This document shows positions 11,145 through 22,639 of a stretch of DNA of 64,000 nucleotides, one piece after another. The stretch's first letter is position 1. Each line of letters starts with the position of its first letter. The DNA lies in assembly GCF_910594005.1 (NCBI RefSeq), contig NC_057825.1, positions 53,785,037 through 53,849,036 of the forward strand. The letters are read 5' to 3'. The DNA is from Cervus elaphus. Lineage: Eukaryota; Chordata; Mammalia; Artiodactyla; Cervidae. The notes beneath the pieces were generated by a model that searched no databases, was not told where the DNA came from, and saw only the letters and a program-made list of their open reading frames with translations. The translations under genes were made by a program, and so were the position numbers.

Positions 11145-11521
11145 TATGTTTATATGCCTGACACAGTATCTGCTTATGAAACTCTACCTCCCACTTTTCT
11201 CATATTTTCTGGGTCCAGGTCAAAATTACTGTCATGGCAATCATTGGTAATAAAAAGGAAAAGAGTCTGAAAGCAAGCAGGACTCTTGGGGTTTCTGGGT
11301 ACAAATCCTTTCTCTGTCTCTCATTCCTTGTCTGTGTGAAATAGTCATCATTCAGACTCCTTGACCTTCCCAGAGTTCCAAAGGGTAGGTTTAAACAGTT
11401 GCTAATCAGGGAAGGGAAGGGATGCAGAGACAAGGGAGGAGCAGACAAAAAACAACAGTGCAGTCTGGGGGCAGAGTCCTGGTTTCTCTTCAAGGAATAT
11501 ACATATTTTTGAGTTCTTCTA
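11145..11521. other. No recognised feature
   Basis: About 380 bases between the LTR and a SINE, with no repeat or gene I can name. A 189-codon minus-strand frame crosses it and the SINE; its protein shows no domain and much of it is SINE-derived. Confidence 0.5.
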
Positions 11522-11532
11522 CAGAACCGAGG

Positions 11533-11738
11533 TGGTGCTAGTGGTAAAGAACCTGCCTGCAAATGCAGGAGAGATAAGAGATGTGGGTCTGATCCCTGGG
11601 TTGGGAAGATACCCTGGAGAGGGGCAACCCAGTCCACTATTCTTGCTGAGAGAAGCCCATGGACAGAGGAGCCTGGTGGGCTATAATTCACAGGGTTGCA
11701 AAGAGTCAGACATGACTGAAGTGACTTAGCATGTATGC
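11533..11738 (+). mobile_element. Bov-tA SINE
   Basis: Head 'tggtgctagtggtaaagaac', 'gggtctgatccctgggttgg', core and 3' end 'gcaaagagtcagacatgact'. A 12-bp target duplication with one mismatch (acagaaccgagg at 11521-11532, acagaaccaagg at 11739-11750) frames it. Confidence 0.93.
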
Positions 11739-11750
11739 ACAGAACCAAGG

Positions 11751-12437
11751 AAGAGGATGGCAACTTCAAGTTGAGTGTAACTTCCTAGAGCCCTTCCTAG
11801 AGCCCTGCCCTGTGACCTCACCACCAACCAATCGGAAGAAGTCACACACCCTGCAGCCTCCAGGCCAAAGAGTTTTCACCCCAAACCATTGGGGAGTTCT
11901 GGATTTTTGAGCATGAGCCACTCATTTTCCTTGCTTTGCCCTGCAGTAAGCCTTTCTCTGCCCCAAACTCCTATGTTTCAGTTTAATTGGCCTCACTGTG
12001 CACTGGGCACACAAACTTTTATAACAAGTCCACTTTTTTTTCCAGGGGACATATTAAGTGCATTGCACTCAGGCAGCCATCTCATCAACATGCCCTCAGC
12101 TCCCCTCTTGTTATGCTCATGTACTTGGGAGAAGGCCATTCTCATGGCCATTTTGTCTTCAGAAGGGATGTTTATGTTATGAGAGCTGCTATCTGGATTC
12201 AGAGATGTCTTAACATTATCTCCCACAAATATAAATGCATCTTACACTTTTCATTCCCACCTTCTCACCCTTTCTTGAGGCCACAGGAACTTTCCAAGGG
12301 AGGAATTTTGTTTTATTTTGTTTCTCTATGGAAGTCTTCTTGATAGCAGCCCTCTTTCCCCAGTATCCGTTGTCTCCACACTGTCTCTAACCCCCTAGGA
12401 TCTCTACTGCAACTGTTCACAAGGGGTTTCCTCTGAG
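11751..12437. other. No recognised feature
   Basis: About 690 bases. A pair of 97- and 118-codon frames on the + strand overlap each other out of phase and show no domain. I assign nothing. Confidence 0.5.
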
Positions 12438-12640
12438 ACTGTGAAGTGAAGTGAAAATCTCTCAGTCGTGTCTGACTCTTTGTGACCCCATGGACTGTAC
12501 AGTCCATGAGATTATCCAGGCCAGAATACTGGAGTGGGCAGCCTTTCCCTTCTATAGAGGATCTTCCAAACCCAGGGATCACACCCAGCTCTCCTGCATT
12601 GCAGGTGGATTCTTTACCAGCTGAGCTCCAGTGGTCCACA
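12438..12640 (-). mobile_element. Bov-tA/Bov-A2-type SINE
   Basis: Reverse-complement copy with the 3' extension 'tgaagtgaagtgaaaatctc', 'gtgtctgactctttgtgacc', core 'ccagaatactggagtgggca' and tRNA-derived head 'ttctttaccagctgagctcc'. Confidence 0.88.
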
Positions 12641-12777
12641 TCATAATCTTCTGTTTCTTTGATTAAAAGAAATTAGCACCTCAGGGCTTTGCTTTTTGCT
12701 CTGTTCACTTCTCTAAGGTGTGAACATTCATATTAATTTCACAGCATCTTCCATCTGAAGCACTCATAATACCCTTG

Positions 12778-13403
12778 TGAAACAGAAGATGGGGCAGGGT
12801 GCAACCTTTAAAAGCTGTTAAGGGCACCACAAAAACTGGTTAAAACCAACTAGGTCCATTATTGAAGATTCAACTTCTGGTAGACACTGAGCCTCGTCCC
12901 ACACTTAGCATGGCAAATGACACCCCCACCATGACAGTTATGAGGCTAACCATAAAAGGTCGAAAAGAAGGCAGTGACCCAAATCCTGGAAATCCCCACC
13001 CTTCTCCAAAATAGTTGGAATAATCCTCTCACTTGTTAGCTTATGAAATTACCCAGCCGATAAAAACTAAGTACCCTATATTTTGGGGCCTCTCACCTTC
13101 TGAGATGGTCCATACTCTGTGGAGTGTGTTTCTCCCTCAGTCCTTTTCTTGCCTTTTAAAATAAATTGCATTCTGTCTATGAAATGTATATATCACTCTA
13201 AATAAATCCACTTTCTATCACTTCTCTGTTTCTCACTGAACTCTTTCTGTGATGATACATAAAGAACCTGAACTGCATTAAGCCCTGAAACCAGACATGT
13301 GATCTCAGTTGAGAGATCATGCGTTCAAGTCCCAATCTGGGTTCTGGCCAGGTTTGAGTCCCAGCCTGTGGGTTCAAGTCCCAATCTGAATTGTATGGTT
13401 TCA
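12778..13403 (+). mobile_element. Solo ERV1-type LTR
   Basis: It starts TG ('tgaaacagaag') and ends CA ('tatggtttca'), flanked by the 4-bp duplication cttg at 12774-12777 and 13404-13407. A TATA-like 'gataaaaac' lies near 13060, and AATAAA signals lie near 13161 and at 13201-13206, giving a U3-R-U5 layout. The U5-like part has a small direct repeat of 'gttcaagtcccaatctg'. It is the same family as 10131-11140 but in opposite orientation and without SINE insertions, so it serves as the empty reference. Confidence 0.88.
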
Positions 13404-13407
13404 CTTG

Positions 13408-14550
13408 GAAATACTAAAAGAAGTCAGTGGAGGAACAAGGCCCATTTCTAGAAACACTGATTTTGTCTTAAGATTCAGGAAATAAGAGAATATACAAGAA
13501 AGAAGTGAAGCAATATATCGATAATTTAAATAGCATTTCAACTTAAGTTTACTTGACTATATTCTGATTTATATGTTGATCAACACAGGCAGGAAACAAA
13601 CAGCATAATCAAATGGTAGAGCTGAGCAAAGTTCAATAAAAGACTACTTTCAGATATGTGGGAAGAATGAAGGGAAACCAACAAGGGACATGAATCACCC
13701 TGAAAGCAGGAGTCTATTCCCACCCCGAGACCTGAGGGAGCCTGGAATAGCCTGTCACTATAAGAAAGAACCATACAGTTGGAGTTGTGACATTTGGTAG
13801 AAGGATACACTGAAGCTGTATCCTTGCAAGCAAAGAGTCAAGTGAATAAGTAACCTAACCTCCCCATCCATCTGCACTCTGATGTGTCAATGCCCATTGG
13901 CCAAATCCACCCATAAGCCAGAGGGCAAGGACTGTCATTTAATGCCATCTATAGAGGTTGACTACACGGGTCCAGAGCAAGGAGGATTGGGGTTGAGATA
14001 TCTTAACCTAGGAGAGCAAACAGAATACCCAGTCCAGGTAAGAAAGCAAAAGTTATAACAATTTAAAGCTTCAAGATTGAGACTTGAAACAAAATTTGAG
14101 CTTGGAAAAATGAACTCTGACTTATTACTATGCTCAGAAAGAGGATCCAGGGTCTTCTGCTTTTTTGCAGACCCAACAAAGGGGTTGAAAATCAGGATTT
14201 AAGAGAAAATGTTTTTCAGTATTTAAACAAAATGAAAGCTTTTAATAGTGAGAGCCTCATGCTCCTCACAAGGCTGCCAGAGAATTTTAGACCTTTGGTG
14301 CCCCAAAGTTATACATAATGTGTGCAGTGATCTGCTCCCCACCTCCAATGTTACCAATGTCCATCACCACCTGTGAAGCTGTGATGAAAGGAGACAGCTC
14401 CCAGCTGTGTCTATTTTAGAAAACTGTCCCATTCTTCCAAAAGGGGCTCTGGGTCAAATTCATCAGGAAACCTTAAATGTTATCTTTCTGGCTTGTAGAT
14501 TCATAAAGTAGATCAGAATTCTAAAGGTTCCTAGACCTTCTGCAAAGGTC
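13408..14550. other. No named feature
   Basis: About 1.1 kb. The part around 13860-14010 ('cccattggccaaatccaccc', then 'aagccagagggcaaggactg') recalls an old mammalian interspersed repeat whose name I cannot give. The rest is unassigned; the open frames are short. Confidence 0.4.
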
Positions 14551-14565
14551 AAAAAGTGGTTTAAG

Positions 14566-14695
14566 GGGACCTCCCTGGCAGTCTAGTAGCTAAAACTCTA
14601 TGCTTCCAGTGCAGGGGGCCCAGGTTCATCCCTGGTTGAGGAATTAAGATCCCACATGCTGTGTGGCACAGCCAAAAAATAAAATTTAAAAAAAG
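14566..14695 (+). mobile_element. CHR-type tRNA-derived SINE
   Basis: Head 'ggacctccctggcagtctag', 'cttccagtgcagggggccca', 'taagatcccacatgctgtgt', 'ggcacagccaaaaaataaaa'. The flanks 'aaaaagtggtttaag' (14551-14565) and 'aaaaagattgtttaag' (ending 14705) may be a decayed target duplication. Confidence 0.78.
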
Positions 14696-14702
14696 ATTGT
14701 TT

Positions 14703-14895
14703 AAGATTCCAGAGCCAGATCATCTAGGTTTCAACCTAATATTCTGCTTCACTAGCTGTGTGGCTTTAATTTCTTGAAGCTTAGTTGCTACAACCATGAA
14801 ATTAAGACACTTACTTTACTTTCCTCAAAGAATCATGGTGAAAATGAGAAAATTTCTCAAGTATAGCTAGGCCTTAGTGCCAGTTACAGTAGTAG
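14703..14895 (+). mobile_element. MIR-like SINE remnant
   Basis: The order 'ccagagccagatcatctagg', 'cttcactagctgtgtggctt', then a stretch like 'aatcatggtgaaaatgagaa' fits the MIR core. Strongly diverged, so this is a pattern match only. Confidence 0.5.
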
Positions 14896-15089
14896 CAGTG
14901 TTAGTATTTTCACCATTCTCACCTGTTTAATCCACAGATTTTCAAAAGAACCTTAGCAAATAGCCCTCAGACAATAGCACGTGTTGGGATCATATGGAAT
15001 TGGGCTACTGTGCTGAGACATCATAGAGAAGACATTTGACCTATACCTTCACTTCCATGGAAGGAGCATGTCTACAGAACAGAACTTTC

Positions 15090-15237
15090 CCATCTTTGAT
15101 CACCTAAGAATCTTCTTAAAATATAGATTCTGATTCAGTCAGTCTAAGCTGGAGTCAAAACTGCATTTTTAACAAATTCCCAGGTAGTACTTATGCTGTG
15201 GGTGCCTGCTTTAAGTGGCAAAGTCTGAGATTGCTTG
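15090..15237 (+). mobile_element. MER5A-like hAT remnant
   Basis: The order 'gatcacctaagaatcttctt', 'atagattctgattcagtcag', 'actgcatttttaacaaattc', 'ccaggtagtacttatgctg' fits a MER5-type element. It is diverged. Confidence 0.5.
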
Positions 15238-15784
15238 TTCTACTTGAGGTTAGAGAAATGGACTTTTTTGTCTGTTTGTTTATATTTGCTTGTGCTTACA
15301 AAACTGAACCTCTGGCTCTGGGAACTGGAGTCGGAGAACAGTGTTTGATGTATGCATTAATCCCCAGGAAGTAAGCTACTGGAGTAGTTTCATGAAAGAA
15401 TAGGTTTCCAAGAGGCTCACACAAAGGAGAGAAAAAGAAGTGCCCCAAGACAAACTGTGCTCAATGAAAGAGGTGCCCCAAAGACAAACTGCTCAATGTA
15501 TCACTTTGCCTAGGCCAGCTTTCAATTAAAGAAAGGACCCCTCATACTCCCAACACTCTCCTCCCTTTCCCCACATACCACCCTTCCCTAGGCACAGTTT
15601 ACGACAATATTTTGTAAACAATATCCAGTTTTCAAGCATTTAAAAAGCAGTTAAGAAAACACCCTCTGCATTATGCTGAAAATCCCACTATGGAAGGAAT
15701 GGGTGTTTCACAGAAACTGATATCATTCCCTTTGACATTTAAAAGATAAAGCCTACTAGGGTTCTTTACTTCACATTATTTTCA
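15238..15784. other. No recognised feature
   Basis: About 550 bases with an imperfect local direct repeat near 15438-15495 (two blocks around 'aagtgccccaagacaaactg' and 'aggtgccccaaagacaaact'). Nothing else assigned. Confidence 0.45.
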
Positions 15785-16230
15785 ACTGAAAAAAAGAAAA
15801 AAGCACAATGTGAGATTTGTGAGTTAAATTGTATCTGGGGGAAAATGAGGACTCTAGCCAGGGAGGCAGCATTTCAGATACCTCTGAGAAAATGCTCCAA
15901 AGGGGCAGGGGTCGGTACATGGAACACATTTTTGCAGAAGTTTTCTGATGTAGTCTTGTGAGGTTTACTGCTAGTCATGAGGATCAGACATCACCATGAA
16001 ACGTTTTGGTGCTTTTCTAGATATGAAGAGAGGCAAGAATTGGGCTTATAAAATCTCCTGAAAATACCTATCTGAAGGCCTGTTCTGTCAGTTTTTGCCA
16101 GAGCACAGAGTGCCTCAATCCTGATCTCCACCCTAAACCCTTTGCAAGGTGGGTTGAAAGTTAGCGGTCACAGCAGCTTGTGATTTAATCCTTGTAGAGG
16201 CAGATGGCAAGTGCCAACCTTTAGTTGGTG
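15785..16230 (+). repeat. Ancient LTR-like interspersed repeat, copy D
   Basis: Same family and orientation as 735-1231. It shares 'gagttaaattgtatctgggg', 'ggcagcatttcagatacctc', 'gagaaaatgctccaaagggg', 'tggtgcttttctagatatga' and 'gtgatttaatccttgtagag'. It lacks the SINE seen after copy B. Confidence 0.5.
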
Positions 16231-17135
16231 TCATGTTGGCTTTTTCCACAAACAGAAGGTAAAGGTTTGCCTCCATGTGCACATGCAGAAATATCCACCC
16301 AGACTCCCCAATTTCAAAGCTTTAAATGAGAAAAGGAGAAACAAAAGTGATGGCAAAGTCATTTTTTATTCTGCCTAACCTATGAAGAAAGGAAACTTCA
16401 TTATTTTAGGATCAAGTATGCGGGCTAATGCATACTTTGCTCTTTTAAACTCAGAGTCAGTGGCATTCCCAAAGCACTCCAGTAACCACTGTAAAAGTCC
16501 ATCCCTCTGCTCTAAATGTGACAAGTTGTCTAATGTTTGTCCCTTCAGAACCACCTAAGGCTTTCATTTTGTTGGTTCTGGGAGCCAACAGAATGCCGTG
16601 CACACAGGCTGTCTCCAAACCACCTGCCGGTCTCTTTCGTCAAGACCTCGAAAAGACATAGTTCACAGTGACAAGGGATAGTCTCCGAGGCTGAGTAGAA
16701 CAGACTCTGAGGGCTCTCTTCCTAGTTCTGGGACTTTGGCATGTTATTTTACTTCAATTCCTTTATCTTCAGTATAGCCCCCATCTTGGTGTTTCTCTAA
16801 GTATGACAAGTTCACTACTGAAACAGTGTTCACTGCCTGAGGATGAAACTATTCATTCATCAAGTCAAAAATGTATTGACTGAAATGTCACTGTAACAAG
16901 ATGATATAGAAAAATAGAGACTCAGTGGAAGCTCCCAGTGATGTTTATAAGGATTTGTATTAACTTATATGTACAGTTCCTGACCATTGCTTCACAATCC
17001 AATTTATGTTAAATACATTTTGTCTTATCTAAGTTGTAGCTGTCCTTAATAATAACTATACCCTGATGGCTTTTATAATCTTTGCCCAACATATCTATAT
17101 AGATTACTTATTTAGCAAATGCATTTTTCTTTTCA
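16231..17135. other. No firm feature; possible MIR trace
   Basis: About 900 bases. The part at 16725-16785 ('gttctgggactttggcatgt', then 'cttcaattcctttatcttca') resembles the 3' half of a MIR. The rest is unassigned. Confidence 0.35.
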
Positions 17136-17139
17136 AAGT

Positions 17140-17340
17140 CATTTAAAATTAATTTTATTGGTGTATAGTTGATTTACAATTTTGCAATAGTTTCAAGTAT
17201 ATAGGAAAGTGAGTCAATTATATGTATACATACATCTCTTCTTTTTTAGATTCTTTTCGCATATAGCTCATTACAGAGTATTGAGTAGAGTTCCCTGTGC
17301 TATACAGTAGGTTCTTATTAGTTGCTATTTTAAATATAGT
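17140..17340 (-). mobile_element. L1 3' end, old
   Basis: The reverse complement reads as an L1 3' end: 'tgtatagcacagggaactct', 'actcaatactctgtaatgag' and then 'tcaactatacaccaataaaa'. Compare 26660-26825 on the + strand. It is 5'-truncated. Confidence 0.72.
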
Positions 17341-17351
17341 AGTGTGTATAA

Positions 17352-17476
17352 GGAAATGGCAACCCACTCCAGTATTCTTGCCTGGGAAATCCCACGGACA
17401 GAGGAACCTGGCAGGCTATAGTCCAAGCGGTCACAAAAGAGTCAGACATGACTTAGAGACTAAACAACAGCAAGAA
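17352..17476 (+). mobile_element. 5'-truncated Bov-A/Bov-tA SINE
   Basis: Only the 3' half is present ('aatggcaacccactccagta' to 'ctaaacaacagcaag'). A perfect 11-bp target duplication, agtgtgtataa, at 17341-17351 and 17477-17487 shows it inserted in this short form. The insertion lies at the edge of the L1 fragment. Confidence 0.93.
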
Positions 17477-17609
17477 AGTGTGTATAAACTCCAAGGTTAA
17501 GTTCAAAAGGGAGAAGAGAAAAAAGAGAAAGCAAAATATTTACTGAAGGCCTACTCTATTTTCCACATTACCTCATTTTGACTTATTATCAGGACATTTT
17601 GGTGGAAAA

Positions 17610-17735
17610 GATACTAATCTTCATTTATTTCTTCCCTCCTTTTCTCTCCTTCCCCCTTCTCCTCCTTGTCTCCTTTTTATTCTCTCTTCATTATTTCCCT
17701 CCTTTCTTTCTTTTTTCATTTTTTTAAATCAAATA
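17610..17735 (+). repeat. Polypyrimidine tract
   Basis: A stretch of about 125 bases that is almost entirely C and T on the + strand (cttccctcc, ttcccccttctcctcc, tccctcctttctttc). It is low complexity rather than a clean microsatellite. Confidence 0.85.
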
Positions 17736-18400
17736 GAACTCTGAAACTAAAAGAGGAAAATGATTATATCAGTCATAAAGTTAATAAAACCTAGAGCTAG
17801 TAGGCACATGCAAGTAAAACTGCAAAGCCCATGCTCTGTTTACCACCTCACACTAGGTACTGAATAAAGACCCAATTATGAATTTCATGTGAACTGTCCA
17901 ATGGTACCTAAGGGGAAGTCATTTCTGCTTCATCTATAAATGTATTAAACTACAGGGCTCCTGAGTATCAGTTTCCTCTAGTAGGAAGTATCTGAGACAC
18001 CAAAGGAATTGCCTGGATGATGTTCCAGTCTTTGACCAGAGAAGGTGCAATCACCAGACACAGCAAAAACCAAAAATTCTGCACAACAATCACAGGGTTT
18101 AGAATAGTAATCAGAATGGTAGAGTAAAACAGAGAAGTCTTTTGGAAGAAAATGAATTTTGTCCAGAGAATGTGTTAATTGCCCTTCGAGTATGACAGAC
18201 AAATAACTGCACTTGACTTGGAAAGGCCAGAGGGCCTCACCCTTCAACCCTACAAGAACCTTAACATGCATCTTCTTGACAGAATGACACAGCCAATTAA
18301 CTTTCCCCTCTGCTCCATGAAATGTGGTGGTACAAAGAAAGAAAGGAAGCTAGACTTTAATCATCTACTCTGTCTAAGGTAGTGTATGTCACTTATGCAC
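17736..18400. other. No recognised feature
   Basis: About 660 bases, with no repeat or gene I can name. Confidence 0.45.
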
Positions 18401-18401
18401 T

Positions 18402-18622
18402 TACCAGGTAGCTCAAGATAAAGAATTCACCTGCTAATGCAAAAGATGCTAGAGATATAGGTTTAATCCTTGTCCAGGAAGATTCCCTAGAGAAGGAAAT
18501 GGCCACCCACTCCAGTATTCTCACTGGGAAAACCTCATGGACAGAGGAGTCTGATGGGCTGAAGCCCAAGGGGTCAGAAAAAACTAAACACTACTTAGTA
18601 CATGAGCATGCACACACAGTTA
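18402..18622 (+). mobile_element. Bov-tA SINE, diverged
   Basis: Head 'taccaggtagctcaagataa', 'gaattcacctgctaatgcaa', core 'aaatggccacccactccagt', and 3' 'acagaggagtctgatgggct'. The tail is eroded. Confidence 0.82.
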
Positions 18623-18668
18623 ATCCTCACAAGCGCACTGTGAAGATAAGTCTTGGTATTTCAATTTC

Positions 18669-18736
18669 ACCCCTGTGGCTCAGACAGTAAAGTATCTACC
18701 TGCAATGTGGGAGATCTGGGTTGGATCCCTAGGTAT
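18669..18736 (+). mobile_element. Head fragment of a Bov-tA SINE
   Basis: Only the tRNA-derived part is seen: 'cacccctgtggctcagacag', 'tctacctgcaatgtgggaga', 'gggttggatccctagg'. The Bov-A part is missing. Confidence 0.65.
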
Positions 18737-19097
18737 CTATCTCTTGAGGTCTCTATTCAATCAATCTTTAACACCTAATGTTTATTCTTTTACTTATTTT
18801 TCTTTGTTAGGAAGGCCATACTTATGTAATAATATTTTCTCTAAGTTCCTCATTAGTGTGCCCAATGGTTCAGCCTTCAGTCCACTGGTCACTTCACCCT
18901 ACAATACCTCCCTAGTGCTTTTCATGTGCCGGATACTACATAGATGCTGTTGAATCTTCAGTTTCTCCTTTATCATAAAACTGTCCTTGTGGCTTTTGAC
19001 TTTCAACCTAAATTTCCAGTTGGCATCTCTATGAGGATGTTTTGGGGGCACCAAAAACCCAATATTTTCCAAAATAAACCATCCACATTCCTTTCCT

Positions 19098-19311
19098 GGG
19101 CTTCCCTGGTTGCTCAGCAGTAAAGAATCCTCCTCCTGCTGATTCAGGAGACATAGGCTCAATCTCTGGGTTGGGAAGATCCCCTGGAGAAGGAAAAGGC
19201 AACCCATTCCAATATTCTTGCCTGGAAAATTCCATGGACGGAGAAGTCTGGCAAGCTATGGTCTATGAGGCGGCAAAGAGTCAGACACATCTTAACAACT
19301 AAACAACAACA
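19098..19311 (+). mobile_element. Bov-tA SINE
   Basis: Complete copy: head 'gggcttccctggttgctcag', 'gctcaatctctgggttggga', core 'cattccaatattcttgcctg', tail 'aacaactaaacaacaacac'. Confidence 0.9.
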
Positions 19312-19449
19312 CCTCCCTTTAGTAAACCAATAAACCTCAGTTTTAGTTACTTGGATACGGAGAGCATAGAGTCAAGAAGTGAAGAGCCTGGTAACCTCTT
19401 TTGCCTTCTCCAATTTATGGTTATGTCCTTCGTACTATTTCCAGTACTC

Positions 19450-19640
19450 AACAACTTACAATTGTGTCTGCCTAAGTGTCTACTGACCATCTCCTGTTCG
19501 TCAGACTCCGAGAATCCAACAGTGAACAGAACAGTCAAATTCCTTGCTCACAAGGAGCATATTGCAGTAGAGAAAGAGAGACAGTAGGCAAGTAAGCAAA
19601 CAGTAACATTGGTAACATAATTACAGATGGAAATAAATGT
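19450..19640. repeat. Possible L2-like remnant
   Basis: The words 'agtgaacagaacagtcaaat', 'ttgctcacaaggagcatatt' and 'agagagacagtaggcaagta' resemble a common L2-type region. Weak; orientation not assigned. Confidence 0.3.
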
Positions 19641-20039
19641 TAGAAGAAAAATAAAGAAATCTAGGTACTTCTATTAACTGTATTACCAGACAGGGTCATA
19701 TTGGAAAATATCAGCTTTGGCCTCTGAAACAGAACAGCTGAATCACACAGAAAACAAGATAGACCGTTTCAACCTAGTCATTCCTCAAAAAGCAGTTCTT
19801 GTCTCAAATATAAATGAGACAATAATGCTTGTGTTTTTAAGCAGCTAAGATTTAATACTACCCTCTTCCAACCCCTTCCACTGTACATCCCAAAAGGAAA
19901 GTGATCCTTGCAACTTTGAGTGTCAAGAAGGCAGAGAAAGAGACAGGAAAAGACAGGAGAACAGAGTAGTTTGGTACTTCCAGTTTTTCATGCAATTCTT
20001 TTGAATAAATAAGAATTACTATTAACACCTGCTTTCTTT

Positions 20040-20150
20040 TGCCTTCTTTAATATTTTTATTGGAGTATAATTGTTTTACAATGTTGTGTTAGTTTCTGCT
20101 GCTCAACAAAGTGAATCAGCTACATGTATACATACATCCCTTCCCTCCTG
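20040..20150 (-). mobile_element. L1 3' end fragment
   Basis: The + strand reads 'tttttattggagtataattg', 'ttttacaatgttgtgttagt', 'tgctgctcaacaaagtgaat', 'acatgtatacatacatccct', which is the reverse complement of an L1 3' end. Confidence 0.65.
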
Positions 20151-22320
20151 AAACTTCTTCCTTTCTAAAGCACAGAAATTCATCATATTTCTGTCAGAGA
20201 CTCTCACTTTACTTCAGCTGAATTTGACCACGTATTTCCATGACACGAGGAACTTGGCCAGGGCCATGCATCAGATTGTGCTCTTCATACCCAAGGCCAC
20301 TCACCATAAGTGAATAAAAAAATTATGGAGCTCTCCAAGAATATAGTAAAATATAGTAAAAACAGTGAGATAATAAACATGACAGAGAGAAAATGGATAT
20401 TAAACCTGTATATAACTGGCAGTACAATAAGAAAAACCTGGATAAATGGGATAGAGGTGGTAATCAAAGTTAAAATGGAAATACAAACTCTAGAGCTGAA
20501 GACTGAGCTAAAACGACAATCAAGAATTTCTTAGGTATCAGGTAAAATTATGAAAAGATACTAATGCTTAGATCTACTTTTGTTAAAATAGTTTGATTTC
20601 AAGCATAAAGAAAAAACTGAATATTTTCTCCTCCTTACACATATAGATCCTGAATATTAAAGTTCTTCATTGACATTCTGGTCCTAAGTGTAGGCTGCTT
20701 ATATACAATCCTAGGAGGAATCATTTGATCTGGAAGTGATTCAGACAGGAGTGTATATGCACAATTCTTTGGTAATGAAGATCATTAATAAAATATATTA
20801 ATACTAGAGCAAAGGATATGGGTTGATGAGGGACACTGCTTCCAGAAAAGCATGGTATAAATCAAAAGATGGGGAGGCTGACAAAACCTCAGTAGTGGGC
20901 CTTTTTCCCCTCTCTTGTACGCAAGCAAACAATCTCTCTGAAACAAAATGGAGGGAAATGTCTGGAAAAATAAAGGAGAATAATAATCAGAAAATACTTG
21001 CAAACAGACAAAGTTAGATTCTAACAGGAGAACATAAAGCTCTTTTTCTATATTTCTCTTTACTTTTTCTTGAGAGGTCTTTATAAGCTGTAGTACTATA
21101 GCTGTTAATTTCCCTGCCATTGCTTTTGGCAAGCTAAATCCTAGATAAATCTCTCTAGAGGATATGGTAGAACTGGATATTATCTGTAATATCCAGATAA
21201 TTACTACCTCTAGAAAAGTGAATTACAAAAAGTGACCACAATTAAGTCCTCAAGTGGATAGTCATACACTTTGTCATATTTCCTCATCAAAAATGAACTA
21301 TTTTTTTCATATACTTGCTTTTGTACTTTTTTCCAAATCCTTTATACATGGATCTATTTTCTGCATTGAGATTTCTTTCTCCCTGAAACTGAACATCAAA
21401 GATTCTGACATATCCTCTAAAACACTGATGCATCTTAGAGTCTAATCTCTTTTGCCACCTCTTGAATTTGATTCTGCACCCTGTGAGAGCTGTATATGAG
21501 ATAAGGGAAGGTTTGGACCAGAAACTGTCTAGACATGTGACCCAAATAATTTTCATATATGATATCAGTTCCATGCACTTAATTAAAGCATCAAGTAGAA
21601 CAGAAATAAATTGATTTTTTTTTAATTTAAACAGGTTGGCAATATGTCGTCAAGAACTTCCTTATAACATTTGCTTTTCCTTTAGAACAATAAATCATGA
21701 CTTTTCTGTAGCAGAGATTTCTAGCCTGGGGACATTGGTAGGAGAGAATTTTCCCAGAGATGTACTCATCCATATAAAATTGTCTCCTAAAGAAGTGGAA
21801 TGCAGGGAGAGAATAGCATGTAGATAAAAATGTTGCAAAAGCAATTTCTTTTAGAGGGATCAAAACGTTTCTGTGAAGCTGCTACATCTTCCTAAGACTA
21901 CAATTGCTTAGTCTTAAATGCAGAAGCACACAGGTGCACATAAAGCATATAACACAGGAAATTGGGGAATGCAAAATAAACAAACATGTTAAGCCAGATT
22001 TGCAGGAAAGGTAAACTTTCCAGAACAAATCATATGATTTATTTCCCCTTTCATTTTCCTCTAAATATGATTTCTCAAAGATTTCAGATGTTCCCTCTCA
22101 TTTGGAGAATTCAACTTTCTTATTTAGAGGCAGTTTTACTGTAGTGACCTTTTAGGAGCCTGGACTCAACAATCATGGGTGTTTGTCCATAGTGAAGACC
22201 AGATGGGAAATCTACACTTCTCCCTCCCTGACACACACACTAGTAATATGCTCCCTCCCCCTCCCTGCTGGGACGGAGTCAGAAGGATCCAGTGGAGAGA
22301 CAAGATTTTATAATCACTCA
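20151..22320. other. No recognised feature
   Basis: About 2.2 kb of AT-rich DNA, the longest stretch here without an identified repeat. Open frames reach 115 codons (21132-20785, minus) but none shows a domain, and the alternatives overlap on both strands. Confidence 0.45.
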
Positions 22321-22331
22321 ATAGTAATGAG

Positions 22332-22457
22332 GCTGGAGGAAGAAATGGCAACCCACTCCAATATTCTTGCCTGGAAAATCCCATGGACAGAGGAGCCTCG
22401 AAGGCTACAGTTGAGAAGGGTCATAAAGAGTCTGACAAAACTTAGCAACTAAACAAC
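22332..22457 (+). mobile_element. 5'-truncated Bov-A/Bov-tA SINE
   Basis: The 3' half only ('aaatggcaacccactccaat' to 'gcaactaaacaac'). Target duplication with one mismatch: agtaatgagg at 22322-22331 and agtaataagg at 22458-22467. Confidence 0.88.
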
Positions 22458-22639
22458 AGTAATAAGGCAACCTCCACTCTATTGCAACAGAGACCACATC
22501 AACTCCTATCCCTATCAAGCAATAAGAAGACGAGTCCTATCCAACTGTCAACAAAATTTAAAGAACCTGGGTTTCTATAGCCACCTGACATAAGGAGGTG
22601 GTGCCCTTCTCTCTCTGCTGTTGAAGTGATGTGAGAGAA

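Noticed and set aside
11200..11769. 189-codon minus frame as a gene
   Set aside because: A large part is the antisense of the Bov-tA SINE at 11533-11738; the remainder has no protein-like pattern.
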